Shown here: positions 37,892-46,977 of the stretch, piece after piece
Position numbering within the stretch: position 1 is the stretch's first letter
Layout of the letters: every line of letters begins with the position of its first letter
DNA from: Andreprevotia sp. IGB-42
GTDB taxonomy: Bacteria > Pseudomonadota > Gammaproteobacteria > Burkholderiales > Chitinibacteraceae
Reading direction: 5' to 3'
DNA length: 64,000 nt
Assembly (NCBI RefSeq): GCF_009848685.1
Contig: NZ_WXTX01000013.1
Coordinates: 1 to 64,000 of the forward strand
The notes under the pieces: model-generated
What the model was told of the DNA's origin: nothing
The model's database searches: none
Seen by the model: only the letters and a program-made list of their open reading frames with translations
Made by a program: the position numbers and the translations under genes

Positions 37892-37911
37892 CTCTCGTCG
37901 ACGAGAGATGG
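37888..37911. repeat. Perfect 24-bp palindrome at the orfA/orfB junction
   Basis: CCATCTCTCGTC is followed directly by its complement GACGAGAGATGG. It lies nine bases downstream of the A6G slippery run (37920-37926, minus strand). IS3 elements use such a slip site plus hairpin for -1 frameshifting into OrfAB. Here the -1 frame leads to [14 protein letters not shown] instead of the family's KVxKPSRRREMA, which indicates a two-base (CT) insertion inside the palindrome. Confidence 0.7.
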
Positions 37912-37916
37912 CTTCA

Positions 37917-38180
37917 TCACTTTTTTGTGAGTGCTTCCTGCACGATCTCGGCCTTGAGGCGTTCTTCGGCATACATCTTCTTGAGCCGCCGGTTCTCGTC
38001 TTCGAGTTCCTTGAGGCGGGCCATGAGTGAGGCATCCATGCCGCCAAAGCGGCTGCGCCATTTGTAGAAAGTGGCCGAACTGATGCCGTGTTCCCGGCAC
38101 AGTTCAGGAACGGGTGAGCCGCTCTCGGCCTGTTTGAGAATGGCAATGATGTGGCTGTCGGAAAAGCGTGAGCGCTTCAT
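37917..38180 (-). CDS. IS3-family transposase OrfA (HTH)
   Basis: An 87-residue DNA-binding protein beginning [19 protein letters not shown] with the helix-turn-helix [19 protein letters not shown] and the leucine-zipper-like helix [20 protein letters not shown]. It binds the inverted repeats and normally forms the N-terminus of the OrfAB transposase. It is intact and ends ALTKK at the frameshift site. Confidence 0.93.
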   Translation of the reverse strand: MKRSRFSDSHIIAILKQAESGSPVPELCREHGISSATFYKWRSRFGGMDASLMARLKELEDENRRLKKMYAEERLKAEIVQEALTKK

Positions 38181-38252
38181 GTAAAACTTCCTCGGTCGTT
38201 CAGGGAGAAAATTCTACTTATGACGACGGTTAATTTCAGGGGGGATTACCGG

Positions 38253-38313
38253 TTTGGTCATGGCCGGAGTTTACCGATGGGGCTCAGGTGCAGGGCGTTG
38301 TGCAACAAAGCCC
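38253..38313 (-). mobile_element. Remnant of an IS5-family end with the first transposase codons
   Basis: On the minus strand GGGCTTTGTTGCA (38313 downward) matches the type of terminal repeat seen in IS5-group elements. About 50 bases later ATG 38261 opens ATG ACC AAA, followed by CCG in the IS3 flank, giving MTKP, a typical IS5-group transposase N-terminus. The frame is then broken by the IS3-family element, and the sequence beyond that element does not resume an IS5 transposase, so the rest was deleted. Confidence 0.45.
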
Positions 38314-38322
38314 TGCAGCAGC

Positions 38323-38350
38323 AAAAAAACAGGGCCGCTGTCCCGTTTTT
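38323..38350 (-). terminator. Putative terminator of the lipA operon
   Basis: On the minus strand, 25 bp after the lipA stop, AACGGGACAGCGGCCCTG forms an imperfect GC hairpin followed by seven T residues. The opposite strand also has a T-run, so it may act on transcripts from both directions. Confidence 0.65.
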
Positions 38351-38374
38351 CATGATTTCCCGCAGCGCGGGAAA

Positions 38375-39340
38375 TCAAATCCCCGCGTGATGAGCCTGCT
38401 GATCCGCATGGTAAGACGAGCGCACCATGGCGCCGACGGCGGCGTGTTTGAAGCCCAGCTCGTACGCCAGCGTTTCCCAGGCCTTGAACTGATCCGGGTG
38501 CACGTAGCGCAGCACCGGCAGGTGGCCATTGGATGGCTGCAGGTACTGGCCGATGGTGATCATGTCGATGTCGTGCGCGCGCATGTCGTGCATCACCTGC
38601 ACCACTTCTTCATCGGTTTCGCCCAGGCCCACCATGATGCCGGATTTGGTTTTCACGTCCGGGTACATGGCCTTGAAGTCTTTCAGCAGCTTGAGCGAGT
38701 GCATGTAATCCGAACCCGGCCGTGCCTGCTTGTAAAGCCGCGGGGCGGTTTCCAGGTTGTGGTTCATCACGTCCGGCAGGCCGTTGGCAAAAATCTGCAG
38801 CGCGATATCCAGGCGGCCACGGAAATCGGGCACCAGCACTTCGATCTGCGTATTGGGCGACATGGCGCGCGTGTTGCCGATGCAATCGACAAAGTGCTGC
38901 GCACCGCCATCACGCAGGTCATCACGGTCTACCGAGGTGATCACCACGTAATTGAGCCGCAGCGCGGAAATGGTTTCTGCCAGGTGGCGGGGTTCGTCCA
39001 CGTCCAGCGGGTTGGGGCGGCCGTGGCCCACGTCGCAAAACGGGCAGCGGCGGGTGCAGATATCGCCCATGATCATGAACGTGGCGGTGCCCTTGCCGAA
39101 GCACTCGCCAATATTGGGACAGGATGCCTCTTCGCACACCGTGTGCAGCTTTTGCTCCCGCAAAATCTCCTTGATCTCGTAGAAGCGGCTGTTGGTGTCG
39201 GGCGCGCGCACGCGGATCCACTCCGGCTTTTTCAGCCGGGTTTCCAGCTGCACGATCTTGATCGGGATGCGCGCAGTCTTGGCTTCGCCCTTGTGTTTCA
39301 CGCCTGCAGCGTTGGAGGCAATCTTGAGTTCTTCAGTCAT
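38375..39340 (-). CDS. lipA: Lipoyl synthase
   Basis: A 321-residue radical-SAM enzyme inserting two sulfur atoms into octanoyl groups on lipoyl domains. The auxiliary cluster cysteines are in [12 protein letters not shown] and the radical-SAM cluster is CTRRCPFC, preceded by [17 protein letters not shown]. The length is typical. It is the last gene of the minus-strand operon dacC-Dat-ybeD-lipB-lipA, with 34 bp to lipB. Confidence 0.97.
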   Translation of the reverse strand: MTEELKIASNAAGVKHKGEAKTARIPIKIVQLETRLKKPEWIRVRAPDTNSRFYEIKEILREQKLHTVCEEASCPNIGECFGKGTATFMIMGDICTRRCPFCDVGHGRPNPLDVDEPRHLAETISALRLNYVVITSVDRDDLRDGGAQHFVDCIGNTRAMSPNTQIEVLVPDFRGRLDIALQIFANGLPDVMNHNLETAPRLYKQARPGSDYMHSLKLLKDFKAMYPDVKTKSGIMVGLGETDEEVVQVMHDMRAHDIDMITIGQYLQPSNGHLPVLRYVHPDQFKAWETLAYELGFKHAAVGAMVRSSYHADQQAHHAGI

Positions 39341-39374
39341 GGGCCTGAAACCGCGCCGGCTGGGGTACGGTTAG

Positions 39375-40016
39375 TCAATTGATTTGTTGCAGAATTTTGT
39401 CGGCCATTTTACCCGCGATGCCCCCGGGTGTCTCGTTCACGCCAAAATCCACCAGTTGCGCCACGCGCAGACCCTCATAACCACAGGGGTTGATCATGCC
39501 GAACGGTGCCAGATCCATGTTCACGTTGAGTGACAGGCCGTGGAAGCAGCAGCCGTTGCGGATGCGCAAGCCCAGCGCGGCGATCTTGGCCTCGTCACCA
39601 GCGCTGCCGCGCACGTACACGCCGGGCGCATCCACTTTGCCGTACGCCTCGATGTCGTAATCGGCCAGCATGGCGATCACGCTGTTTTCCAGCCGGCGCA
39701 CCAGCTCGCGCACACCCAGCCCCAGCCGGCGCAGATCGAACAGCGTGTAGGCAATCAGCTGGCCGGGGCCGTGGTAGGTCACCTGGCCGCCACGGTCGAT
39801 CTGCACGATGGGGATGTCACCGCGTTGCAGGATATGCTCAGGCTTGCCAGCTTGGCCCAGCGTGAACACCGGCGGGTGCTCCAGCAGCCAGATTTCATCC
39901 GGCGTCTCGTCATTGCGTGCGGCGGTGAACGCCTGCATCTGTTGCCAGGTGGTGGTGTAGTCGGCCAGCCCCAGTTGCCGGATGGCGGTGGCTGGCCGCA
40001 GCACGACATTGCTCAC
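39375..40016 (-). CDS. lipB: Octanoyl-[acyl-carrier-protein]:protein N-octanoyltransferase
   Basis: A 213-residue transferase that moves octanoate from ACP to apo-lipoyl domains, supplying the LipA substrate. Motifs: [15 protein letters not shown], the catalytic Lys in [14 protein letters not shown] and the catalytic Cys in INPCGYEGL. It starts with GTG 40016, overlapping the ybeD stop as GTGA. Confidence 0.96.
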   Translation of the reverse strand: MSNVVLRPATAIRQLGLADYTTTWQQMQAFTAARNDETPDEIWLLEHPPVFTLGQAGKPEHILQRGDIPIVQIDRGGQVTYHGPGQLIAYTLFDLRRLGLGVRELVRRLENSVIAMLADYDIEAYGKVDAPGVYVRGSAGDEAKIAALGLRIRNGCCFHGLSLNVNMDLAPFGMINPCGYEGLRVAQLVDFGVNETPGGIAGKMADKILQQIN

Positions 40017-40312
40017 AGCAGCATCTGCACCAGCGGATGCGCGCGCAGCGCCACGTCCACCGCGTGCACCTGCTCGATGGTGTCGAAGGTGATGGATAGC
40101 GTGGCCGAGTAATAATTGCCCGAGCTGGAGCTGCGAATGGTGACCAGCCCGGCATGAAAGCCCGGCACATGCTGCGCAGTCACGTCCAGCAGCGCGGCGT
40201 GGAAGTCGTCCTGCGGCACCTGCTTGTGGCTGACGGCCTTGACCGGAATCAGTACCGGGAACGTCACCAGGTCTTCCAGCTTCTTGCTGGGGATATCGGT
40301 AAATTGGGTCAT
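40013..40312 (-). CDS. ybeD: YbeD/DUF493 (UPF0250) family protein
   Basis: A 99-residue small alpha/beta protein of the YbeD family, usually found between dacA-type and lipB genes as here. The fold is ACT-like and a regulatory role in lipoate synthesis has been suggested, without proof. Family marks: [11 protein letters not shown] and [18 protein letters not shown]. It is coupled to lipB and lies one base after the transaminase stop. Confidence 0.93.
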   Translation of the reverse strand: MTQFTDIPSKKLEDLVTFPVLIPVKAVSHKQVPQDDFHAALLDVTAQHVPGFHAGLVTIRSSSSGNYYSATLSITFDTIEQVHAVDVALRAHPLVQMLL

Positions 40313-40313
40313 T

Positions 40314-41195
40314 CTATTGGTCCTTGCCTTGTCGCATCACATCGTTCTTGAATGAACGGTAGTGCGCGTGCATGGCTTGATAAATGGGGCCGGGCACGCC
40401 TTTTCCAACTGGCTGGCCATCGAGCTCGACAATGGCAAGGATTTCCTTGCCCGATGATGTCAGCCATACCTCATCCGCGGCGCGCAGTTCGGCTTCGCCG
40501 ATTTCCCGCACGCTGAGTGGCAGACCATGCTGGCCGGCCAGCTCGATGATCAGGTCATAGGTGATCCCGGTCAGCATCAGGTGTGATGGCGGCGGGGCCA
40601 GGATCACGCCATCGTGCACGATGAAGATATTGCTGGCTGAGCCCTCGATTAGCAGCCCATCCCGCAGCAGAATGGTTTCCGCCACGTTTTCATCGGTGGC
40701 ATATTGTTTGGCCAGCACATTGGCCAGCAGCGAAATGGCCTTGATGTTGCAGCGCAGCCAGCGGATATCCGCCTGCGTGACCGCCGCGATGCCTTGCTCC
40801 AGCAATGCCGGTGCAGGGGGCAGCAGCGGATCGGCAAACAACAGCACCGTGGGTGTAACTTCGGCCGGGAATGCATGGTTGCGCGGGTAAGCCGGCCCGC
40901 GCGTTACCTGCAGGTACAGCGATTGATCGGCAAAATCCTGCCGGGCGATCAGGGTGTGGATGATGTCGGACCATTCTGCCGCCGTGTGCGGCGCGGGGAT
41001 GCGTATCGCATCCAGGCTGCTTTGCAGCCGGCGCAGATGCTCGGCCAGCCGGAATGGCTGGCGCCCGTACACGGGGATCATCTCGTAAACCCCGTCGCCG
41101 AACAGGAAGCCGCGATCCAGCACCGGCACCTGCAGCTCGGCAAGCGGCGCGAAGCGGCCATTCAGATAGCCAATCAGATCAGGTATATCCGCCAT
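40314..41195 (-). CDS. D-amino acid transaminase / branched-chain-type PLP aminotransferase
   Basis: A 293-residue fold-type IV PLP aminotransferase. DRGFLFGDGVYEMIPVY and the PLP Lys in RCNIKAISLLANVLAK fit the D-alanine aminotransferase group, and ILLRDGLLIEGSASNIFIV is also conserved. It would form D-glutamate or D-alanine for peptidoglycan, consistent with co-transcription with a D,D-carboxypeptidase. Start MADIPDLIGYLNG at 41195 is chosen; the frame is open to 41273. A 4-amino-4-deoxychorismate lyase or IlvE-like role is less likely but cannot be excluded. Confidence 0.88.
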   Translation of the reverse strand: MADIPDLIGYLNGRFAPLAELQVPVLDRGFLFGDGVYEMIPVYGRQPFRLAEHLRRLQSSLDAIRIPAPHTAAEWSDIIHTLIARQDFADQSLYLQVTRGPAYPRNHAFPAEVTPTVLLFADPLLPPAPALLEQGIAAVTQADIRWLRCNIKAISLLANVLAKQYATDENVAETILLRDGLLIEGSASNIFIVHDGVILAPPPSHLMLTGITYDLIIELAGQHGLPLSVREIGEAELRAADEVWLTSSGKEILAIVELDGQPVGKGVPGPIYQAMHAHYRSFKNDVMRQGKDQ

Positions 41196-41301
41196 ATTGC
41201 TCACTCGCGCTGCAGAGGCTGCGCCAGCATGCCGGTGCAGCCATCCGTGCATGGGCGCTACGTACCGGATCATGTCCCGGCATGCAGTGCGCCCACGGTT
41301 A

Positions 41302-42435
41302 TCAGTTGAACTTCATTTTCATGCTGTCCCACGCACGCCCGAAGAAGCCGGCTTCCGGTACGTTGTCCAGCGCAACCACAGGAACATCCTGCAGCGGCTT
41401 GCCGCCCACGCTGAGCTTGAGCGTACCGATCTGCTGGCCAGCCTTCACCGGTGCAACCAGCTGGGCGGTCGGCACAAACTGCTTGCTCACCTTGGCGCCA
41501 TCGCCCTTGTCCACGGTGATGAAGAGATCACGTGCCGCGCCGGCCTTCACGCTCTCTGCCGCGCCTTTCCATACGCGTACCTCGCCCACCGGTTGCCTTG
41601 CTGCGGCCACCTTGGGGGTGTCATGGAAGTTTAGCCCCCAGTTGAGCAGCTTGGCGGATTCATCCGCGCGCACCATATCACCGGTAGTGCCCACCACCAC
41701 CGAGATCAAACGGCGGCCATCGCGGTGCGTGCTGGCAATCAGGTTGAAGCCGGCGCTTTCAGTGTGACCAGTTTTCAGGCCGTCCACGCTCGGGTCGCGC
41801 TGCAGCAGCAGGTTGCGGTTGGGCTGGTCGATCTTGTTGTACTTGAACGACTTCATCGAATAGATCGGATAAAACTCGGGGAAGTCGCGGATGATCGCCG
41901 CCGACAAAATGCCCAGGTCTGCGGTGGTGGTGTAGAGATTCGCATCCGGCAGGCCGGTGGAATTGGTGAAGTGGCTGTTCTTCATGCCCAGGCGCGCCGC
42001 TTCGCGGTTCATCAACTGGGCAAATACTTCCTCGCTGCCAGCAATGGCTTCCGCCAGCGTCACGCACGCATCGTTGCCGCTTTGCACGATCATGCCGCGC
42101 ATCAGGTCATCCACGCGTACCGGTACTTTCGGGTCCAGGAACATGCGCGAGCCTTCGGTTTTCCAGCCCTTGGCGGAAACGGTCAGCATCTGGTCGGTCT
42201 TGATGCGGCCTTCCTTCACTGCCTTGAAGGTCAGGTAGGCGGTCATCAGCTTGGTCAGCGACGCGGGCTCGATGCGCTTGTCGGCATCCAGTGCCGCCAG
42301 CGTGCGGCCACTCTGGAAATCGGTCAGGTAGTAGGCCTTGGCGGCAATGGCCGGCACCGGGGGCGTAAAGGCAAGCGCGGGCTGGACCGCAACGAGGGAG
42401 AGCAGGGCAGAAGCAAGCAGACGGCGGGATTTCAT
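41302..42435 (-). CDS. dacC: D-alanyl-D-alanine carboxypeptidase (PBP5/6 type)
   Basis: A 377-residue periplasmic penicillin-binding protein trimming the terminal D-Ala of peptidoglycan pentapeptides. A signal peptide (ending QPALA) is followed by active-site motifs SLTK, SGN and KTG in EPASLTKLMTA, IVQSGNDACVT and DGLKTGHTESAGFNL. The C-terminus GRAWDSMKMKFN is amphipathic and would anchor the protein to the membrane as in E. coli DacA/DacC. It is the first gene of the operon that includes the D-amino acid transaminase and lipB-lipA. Confidence 0.95.
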   Translation of the reverse strand: MKSRRLLASALLSLVAVQPALAFTPPVPAIAAKAYYLTDFQSGRTLAALDADKRIEPASLTKLMTAYLTFKAVKEGRIKTDQMLTVSAKGWKTEGSRMFLDPKVPVRVDDLMRGMIVQSGNDACVTLAEAIAGSEEVFAQLMNREAARLGMKNSHFTNSTGLPDANLYTTTADLGILSAAIIRDFPEFYPIYSMKSFKYNKIDQPNRNLLLQRDPSVDGLKTGHTESAGFNLIASTHRDGRRLISVVVGTTGDMVRADESAKLLNWGLNFHDTPKVAAARQPVGEVRVWKGAAESVKAGAARDLFITVDKGDGAKVSKQFVPTAQLVAPVKAGQQIGTLKLSVGGKPLQDVPVVALDNVPEAGFFGRAWDSMKMKFN

Positions 42436-42557
42436 GGGGCGGTGGCTTTATGTTGCGGTGCAAAGAAAAGGAATTATACGGGAGCCAGCGGCAGCCGGCC
42501 CCGCTGGGACTGCGGGATTTATGCCTTGTTCCGCAAACCGCTTTGCCGCGCGCGCAT

Positions 42558-43406
42558 TCACGGGTATCCGAAGCTGCCGCTACCCACTTCCACCACCCGC
42601 CCGCCCACGCGGATGGCATGCTCCGTAGCTACCGATAGCTGCAGGTGTGCCAGCCGGCCGGTGCCCTGGCCCTGGATCATGGTGTAGCTGAACGGCGCTG
42701 CATGGCCGGCATCGAGCAGCCAGCCACCCAGGTTGGCGCAGGCCGAGCCGGTGCCGTAGTCCTCTCCCAACTGACCGTGCTGCACCCAGAAGAAACGTGC
42801 CTGGATGGTGCCGGGCGCAGCGCTATCGAACGCCCACACCAGCGCGCACGCGCGTTGCTGCCGGTTGAAGGTCAGCCGGTTGAATTCGGCAAGATCCGGC
42901 GCGGCGGCGGCCACGGCTTCCGGGCTAGCAAGCTGGATGACCAGCTGCTCGGTGCCGGTATCGACAAAGCGCGGCGTGCCGACGATGGCGGCAGCCGGCA
43001 AGCCCAGCGCAGCGGCCAGTTCATCACCGGGGGCGGCATCGCGATACGCGGGTGCGTTGGCGGTGAGCGTGGCGCGCTCACCATCCACGCGCACCGGGAT
43101 GATGCCGGCTTCCAGCGCCAGCGTGACCTGGCCACCCAGCTGATGCAGCCTGTCCAGCGTGGCCGCGGTACCCAGCGTGGGATGGCCGGCAAATGGCAGC
43201 TCGTAACCGGGGGTGAAGATGCGTACCCGTGCGTTGGCGGCATCGCTGTGGAAGATGAAGGTGGTTTCGGACAGGTTGAGCTGGCGCGCCAGCGCCTGCA
43301 TGGCAGCATCATCCAGCCCGCGGGCATCCTCGAATACGGCCAGCGGATTGCCGGCATAAGTGGTTTCGGCAAAAACGTTGACGATGCGGTATTGGTAAGT
43401 CGACAT
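42558..43406 (-). CDS. PhzF family isomerase/epimerase-like protein
   Basis: A 282-residue protein of the PhzF family (diaminopimelate-epimerase fold). Motifs are RIVNVFAETTYAGNPLAVF, the conserved Glu in NLSETTFIF, FTPGYELPFAGHPTLGTA and GEDYGTGSACANLGGWL. The substrate is unknown; outside phenazine clusters most members are uncharacterised, and no phenazine genes are nearby. Start MSTYQYRIVN at 43406 agrees with the family; the frame continues to 43502. Confidence 0.92.
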   Translation of the reverse strand: MSTYQYRIVNVFAETTYAGNPLAVFEDARGLDDAAMQALARQLNLSETTFIFHSDAANARVRIFTPGYELPFAGHPTLGTAATLDRLHQLGGQVTLALEAGIIPVRVDGERATLTANAPAYRDAAPGDELAAALGLPAAAIVGTPRFVDTGTEQLVIQLASPEAVAAAAPDLAEFNRLTFNRQQRACALVWAFDSAAPGTIQARFFWVQHGQLGEDYGTGSACANLGGWLLDAGHAAPFSYTMIQGQGTGRLAHLQLSVATEHAIRVGGRVVEVGSGSFGYP

Positions 43407-43574
43407 GGCGTGCCCCGATGGATGGCGTGGAGTGAAAACGCTAATGCGTTTATCGTGCCGTGCAGTGTGGCATCGCAACAGCGGCAGTCCGCCGGATAAC
43501 AAACCGGCACAGTCGCAACGGCGCCGCTCTGTATAATGCGTTTTTTGCGCTTACTCGCAGATAATAAAGAACTC

Positions 43575-44939
43575 ATGATCCGTAAATTGATCGGCAAGGT
43601 TTTGCGCCGTCCAGGCAAGAAGGTGTTACACGCCAAGCATCTGGGCATACGTCGCGAAATGCTGCATTCCAATGCACTCAAGGTGTGCGACAAACTGCAG
43701 GACGCGGGCTTTGATGCCTATATCGTCGGCGGTGCGGTACGTGACCTGATGCTGGGCAAAAGCCCCAAAGATTTCGACGTCGCCACCAGTGCCACGCCCG
43801 AGCAGGTGCGCCACGTATTCCATCGTTCGCGCATCATCGGCCGGCGCTTCCGCATCGTGCATGTGCCGTTCTACGACCGCGACGGCGAGGAAATCATCGA
43901 AGTTACCACCTTCCGTGGTGCATCCGATGCCCCCACCGATGATGCGGGCCGCATCCTGCGTGACAACGTCTACGGCACCATCGAAGAAGATGCCGCGCGG
44001 CGCGATTTCACCGCCAACGCGCTGTACTACGACCCGAATGCCGAGGAAATCGTCGATTTCCATCATGGCGTGGAAGACATCGAAGCGAAGCGGCTGGTGA
44101 TGATCGGCGATCCGGTGCAGCGTTACCGTGAAGATCCGGTTCGCATGCTGCGCGCGGTGCGGCTGGCCTCCAAGCTGGGGCTGACCATCGCCCCCGCCAC
44201 GCGCAAGCCGATGGCCGAGCTGGCAGACCTGCTGGAGAACATTCCGTCGGCACGTATTTTCGACGAGATGATGAAGCTGCTGCTGTCCGGCAAGGCATGG
44301 GCATGCATGTGCATGCTGCGGGATGAAAAGCTGCACAAGCATGTGTTGCCGCTGCTTGATCGCTTGCTCTCGCGCCCGGAAAGCAGCGCTTTCCTGCAAA
44401 AGGCGCTGGAAAACACCGATACGCGGCTGGCAGAAGACAAGCCGGTCTCCGCGGGCTTCCTGTTTGCCGCGCTGCTGTGGCAGGAAGTGGAGCTGCGCTG
44501 GAAAAAGAACGAAGCCGCCGGCGAGCATGCGATGCCGGCGCTCGTGAACGCAATGAACGATGTGGAAGCGCGCGTCGAGAAAAAGCTGGCCATTCCCAAC
44601 CGCTACAGTGCGGCCATGAAGGAAATCTGGTTGCTGCAGCCGCGCTTCGAGCAGCGTGTGGGCATGCGTGCGCATCGCCTGCTGGAGCAGCCGCGCTTCC
44701 GTGCCGGTTACGATTTCCTGGTGCTGCGCGCCGAATGCGGCCTGGCCGACAAGGCGCTGGCCGAGTGGTGGACGCAATTCCAGTACTGTGATCAGGATAC
44801 CCGCGCCGCCATGGTGGCCAATCTTGGCAAGGGCGCTGCCGGTGCCGGTGACAAGAAACGCCGCAAGAAGCCGCGCCGCAAGCCCGCCAGCGAAAAAGCG
44901 GCGACCGACAAGCCCGATGGTGGCGGTTCGGAGCAATGA
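43575..44939 (+). CDS. pcnB: Poly(A) polymerase I
   Basis: A 454-residue nucleotidyltransferase adding poly(A) tails that promote mRNA decay. The catalytic core includes YIVGGAVRDLMLGKSPKDFDVAT with the metal-binding Asp pair, RRDFTANALYYDP and RYREDPVRMLRAVR. The C-terminus is strongly basic (KKRRKKPRRKP), as usual for PcnB, for RNA binding. ATG 43575 is used; the upstream open frame is not conserved. It overlaps folK by ATGA. Confidence 0.95.
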   Translation: MIRKLIGKVLRRPGKKVLHAKHLGIRREMLHSNALKVCDKLQDAGFDAYIVGGAVRDLMLGKSPKDFDVATSATPEQVRHVFHRSRIIGRRFRIVHVPFYDRDGEEIIEVTTFRGASDAPTDDAGRILRDNVYGTIEEDAARRDFTANALYYDPNAEEIVDFHHGVEDIEAKRLVMIGDPVQRYREDPVRMLRAVRLASKLGLTIAPATRKPMAELADLLENIPSARIFDEMMKLLLSGKAWACMCMLRDEKLHKHVLPLLDRLLSRPESSAFLQKALENTDTRLAEDKPVSAGFLFAALLWQEVELRWKKNEAAGEHAMPALVNAMNDVEARVEKKLAIPNRYSAAMKEIWLLQPRFEQRVGMRAHRLLEQPRFRAGYDFLVLRAECGLADKALAEWWTQFQYCDQDTRAAMVANLGKGAAGAGDKKRRKKPRRKPASEKAATDKPDGGGSEQ

Positions 44940-45421
44940 GCACGCGTGCTTTCGTGGCGCTGGGCGCCAATCTTGGCAAGCCGGCGCGCCAGTTGCGCCG
45001 CGCCTGCGAACTGCTGGCCCGCCTGCCGGGTACCGAGCTGCTGCGGGTATCCAGTTTTTACGCCAGCCCGGCCATGGGTTATGCCGATCAGCCGGACTTC
45101 ATCAATGCGGTTGCCTTGCTCGAAACCGGCATGTCGGCGGATGAGCTGCTGGAAGCGCTGTTTGCCATCGAAGCCATCAATGGCCGCATCCGTTCATTCC
45201 GCAATGCGCCGCGCACGCTGGATCTGGATTTGCTGCTTTACGGCGACAGCGTGATCAGCAAGCCCGGCCTGACCGTGCCGCATCCGCGCATTGCCGAACG
45301 CGCATTCGTGCTCAATCCGCTGCTGGAAATCGCCCCGGATGTGGTGATCCCCGGCCTGGGGGCGGCCAAGGCCTTTCTGGGCTCGGTAGCGGGCCAGCCG
45401 ATCAGCCTGCACGAAGAATGA
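44936..45421 (+). CDS. folK: 2-amino-4-hydroxy-6-hydroxymethyldihydropteridine pyrophosphokinase
   Basis: A 161-residue HPPK that transfers pyrophosphate from ATP to the pterin in folate synthesis. ALGANLG at the start, FYASPAMGYADQPDFINAV and the diagnostic RNAPRTLDLDLLLYGD are present. It is translationally coupled to pcnB, the order found in many proteobacteria, and is followed after 157 bp by the pan genes. Confidence 0.96.
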   Translation: MSTRAFVALGANLGKPARQLRRACELLARLPGTELLRVSSFYASPAMGYADQPDFINAVALLETGMSADELLEALFAIEAINGRIRSFRNAPRTLDLDLLLYGDSVISKPGLTVPHPRIAERAFVLNPLLEIAPDVVIPGLGAAKAFLGSVAGQPISLHEE

Positions 45422-45578
45422 TCTGGCTACCTGCCGGAATCCCTGATGGTAGGGGACTTTCGTCAGTGTAAGCTGGATGATGCAGCGCACCACAAGTGCC
45501 TGCACGCCGTGACCGGGCGCAGCGCCATCCCGCTCGCCCGCTCCGGCCTTGAATACATGCCAACTCCATGGAATGCCC

Positions 45579-46370
45579 ATGAAAACGACGCTCTCGACTT
45601 TGCAGAAAATGAAGCAGGATGGCCAGAAGATCGCCATGCTGACCTGTTACGACGCCAGTTTCGCCACGCTGATGAGCGAAGCCGGTGTGGATGTGCTGCT
45701 GATTGGCGATTCACTGGGCAACGTCATCCAGGGCAAGCGTAATACGCTGGCAGTGACCATGGAGCAGATGATCTACCACACCGAATGCGTGGCGCGTGGC
45801 GCCGGTGATGCGCTGGTGCTGGCTGATTTGCCTTTCGCCAGCTTCCAGCTATCGCCGCAGCAGGCATTCGAGAATGCCGCGCGGCTGATGGCTGCCGGTG
45901 CCGAAATGGTCAAACTCGAAGGCGGCATGGTGATGGCGGAAACCGTCGATTTCCTGGTGCAGCGCGGCATCCCGGTTTGCGAGCATATCGGCTTCCAGCC
46001 GCAATCGGTGAATGCTTATGGCGGCTACAAGGTGCAGGGCAAATCGGATACCGAGGCCGAAGTGCTCAAGCGCGATGCGCTGGCGCTGCAAGGTGCCGGC
46101 GCCGCGCTGGTGCTGATGGAAATGGTGCCGGCCCGCGTGGCCAGGGCGGTGACCGAATCGCTGGAAATCCCCACCATCGGTATCGGTGCCGGGCCCGATT
46201 GCGATGGCCAGGTGCTGGTGATGCACGACATGCTGGGTGTTTACCCGGGCAAGAAAGCGCGTTTCGTGAAGAATTTCATGCAGGGCTCAACCAGTATCCA
46301 GGCCGCCGTGGAAGCGTATGTTAAAGCGGTGAAGGCCGGTACCTTCCCGTCTGACGAGCACTGTTTCTGA
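45579..46370 (+). CDS. panB: 3-methyl-2-oxobutanoate hydroxymethyltransferase
   Basis: A 263-residue TIM-barrel enzyme making ketopantoate, the first committed step of pantothenate synthesis. Motifs: [29 protein letters not shown], the catalytic Glu in MVKLEGG, and [22 protein letters not shown] 45579 ([10 protein letters not shown]) has GGAA at proper distance; ATG 45573 is possible. The stop overlaps the next start as TGATG. Confidence 0.96.
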   Translation: MKTTLSTLQKMKQDGQKIAMLTCYDASFATLMSEAGVDVLLIGDSLGNVIQGKRNTLAVTMEQMIYHTECVARGAGDALVLADLPFASFQLSPQQAFENAARLMAAGAEMVKLEGGMVMAETVDFLVQRGIPVCEHIGFQPQSVNAYGGYKVQGKSDTEAEVLKRDALALQGAGAALVLMEMVPARVARAVTESLEIPTIGIGAGPDCDGQVLVMHDMLGVYPGKKARFVKNFMQGSTSIQAAVEAYVKAVKAGTFPSDEHCF

Positions 46371-46954
46371 TGCAGGCAACCGATCTGGCCCGCTATCTGG
46401 CGGCCAGCGATGTGATCGATTTCCGGCACCCGCAGGTTGCGGCACTGGCCGCGCAACGGGCGGGGCCCGATGTGCTGATTACCGCAGGCCGCTGCTTTGA
46501 CTGGGTACGCGACGAGATTGCGCATTGCATCGATTTCAACCGCGAAGAAGTGCCGTGTTCCGCTTCGCAAACGCTGGCGGTGAAAACCGGCTTCTGCTTT
46601 GCCAAATCCCATCTGCTGGTGGCGTTGTGGCGCGCCAATGGCATCCCGGCTGGCTTTGGCTACCAGCGCCTGACATTGGATGGCGCCGCAGCGCCGTATT
46701 GCCTGCACGGCTTTGTTGCCGCGTATCTGCCCGGCACCGGCTGGTATCGCTGTGATGCGCGTGGCAACAAGCCCGGCATCGATTGCCGGTTCGACCCGCC
46801 GCACGAGCAACTGGCGTTCGCAATCCGGCATCCGGGCGAGTGTACCTACCCGCAGATTTTTGATGCCCCGCCAGCAACACTGGTCGAGCAACTGACCCGC
46901 CTGACTTGTGTTGCCGCGTATCGCGCCCAACCTATTGATTTCATCCCGGCCTGA
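46370..46954 (+). CDS. Transglutaminase-like (papain fold) protein
   Basis: A 194-residue cytosolic protein with a transglutaminase-core triad: Cys in [20 protein letters not shown], His in [13 protein letters not shown] and Asp in WYRCDARGN. Such small stand-alone members usually have unknown, possibly peptidase-type, activity. It sits inside the panB-panC operon with an overlapping start, so it may share regulation with pantothenate synthesis; no direct role is known. Confidence 0.85.
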   Translation: MQATDLARYLAASDVIDFRHPQVAALAAQRAGPDVLITAGRCFDWVRDEIAHCIDFNREEVPCSASQTLAVKTGFCFAKSHLLVALWRANGIPAGFGYQRLTLDGAAAPYCLHGFVAAYLPGTGWYRCDARGNKPGIDCRFDPPHEQLAFAIRHPGECTYPQIFDAPPATLVEQLTRLTCVAAYRAQPIDFIPA

Positions 46955-46977
46955 GGGCCGTTTTTCCGGTAGCCATC

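Larger units (their letters stand above)
37056..38248 (-). mobile_element. IS3-family insertion sequence (IS407/IS51-like), inactivated
   Basis: About 1.19 kb bounded by TAATCCCCCC (37056-37065) and its complement GGGGGGATTA (38239-38248). CCGG flanks both ends (37052-37055, 38249-38252); it is either a 4-bp target duplication or, being self-complementary, part of a 14-bp inverted repeat. It encodes orfA and orfB in the standard IS3 order on the minus strand. OrfB carries two frame lesions, so the copy should be unable to move by itself. Confidence 0.9.

Noticed and set aside
37759-38100. Frame reached by -1 slippage at the end of IS3 orfA
   Set aside because: It gives KVMKPS and then sequence unlike any transposase, and is explained by a two-base insertion; it was not annotated as a gene.
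21600-38320. tRNA-targeted integrative element or prophage
   Set aside because: No tRNA gene flanks the island and no integrase or phage structural genes were found; the remains are Tn7-like and IS-derived.
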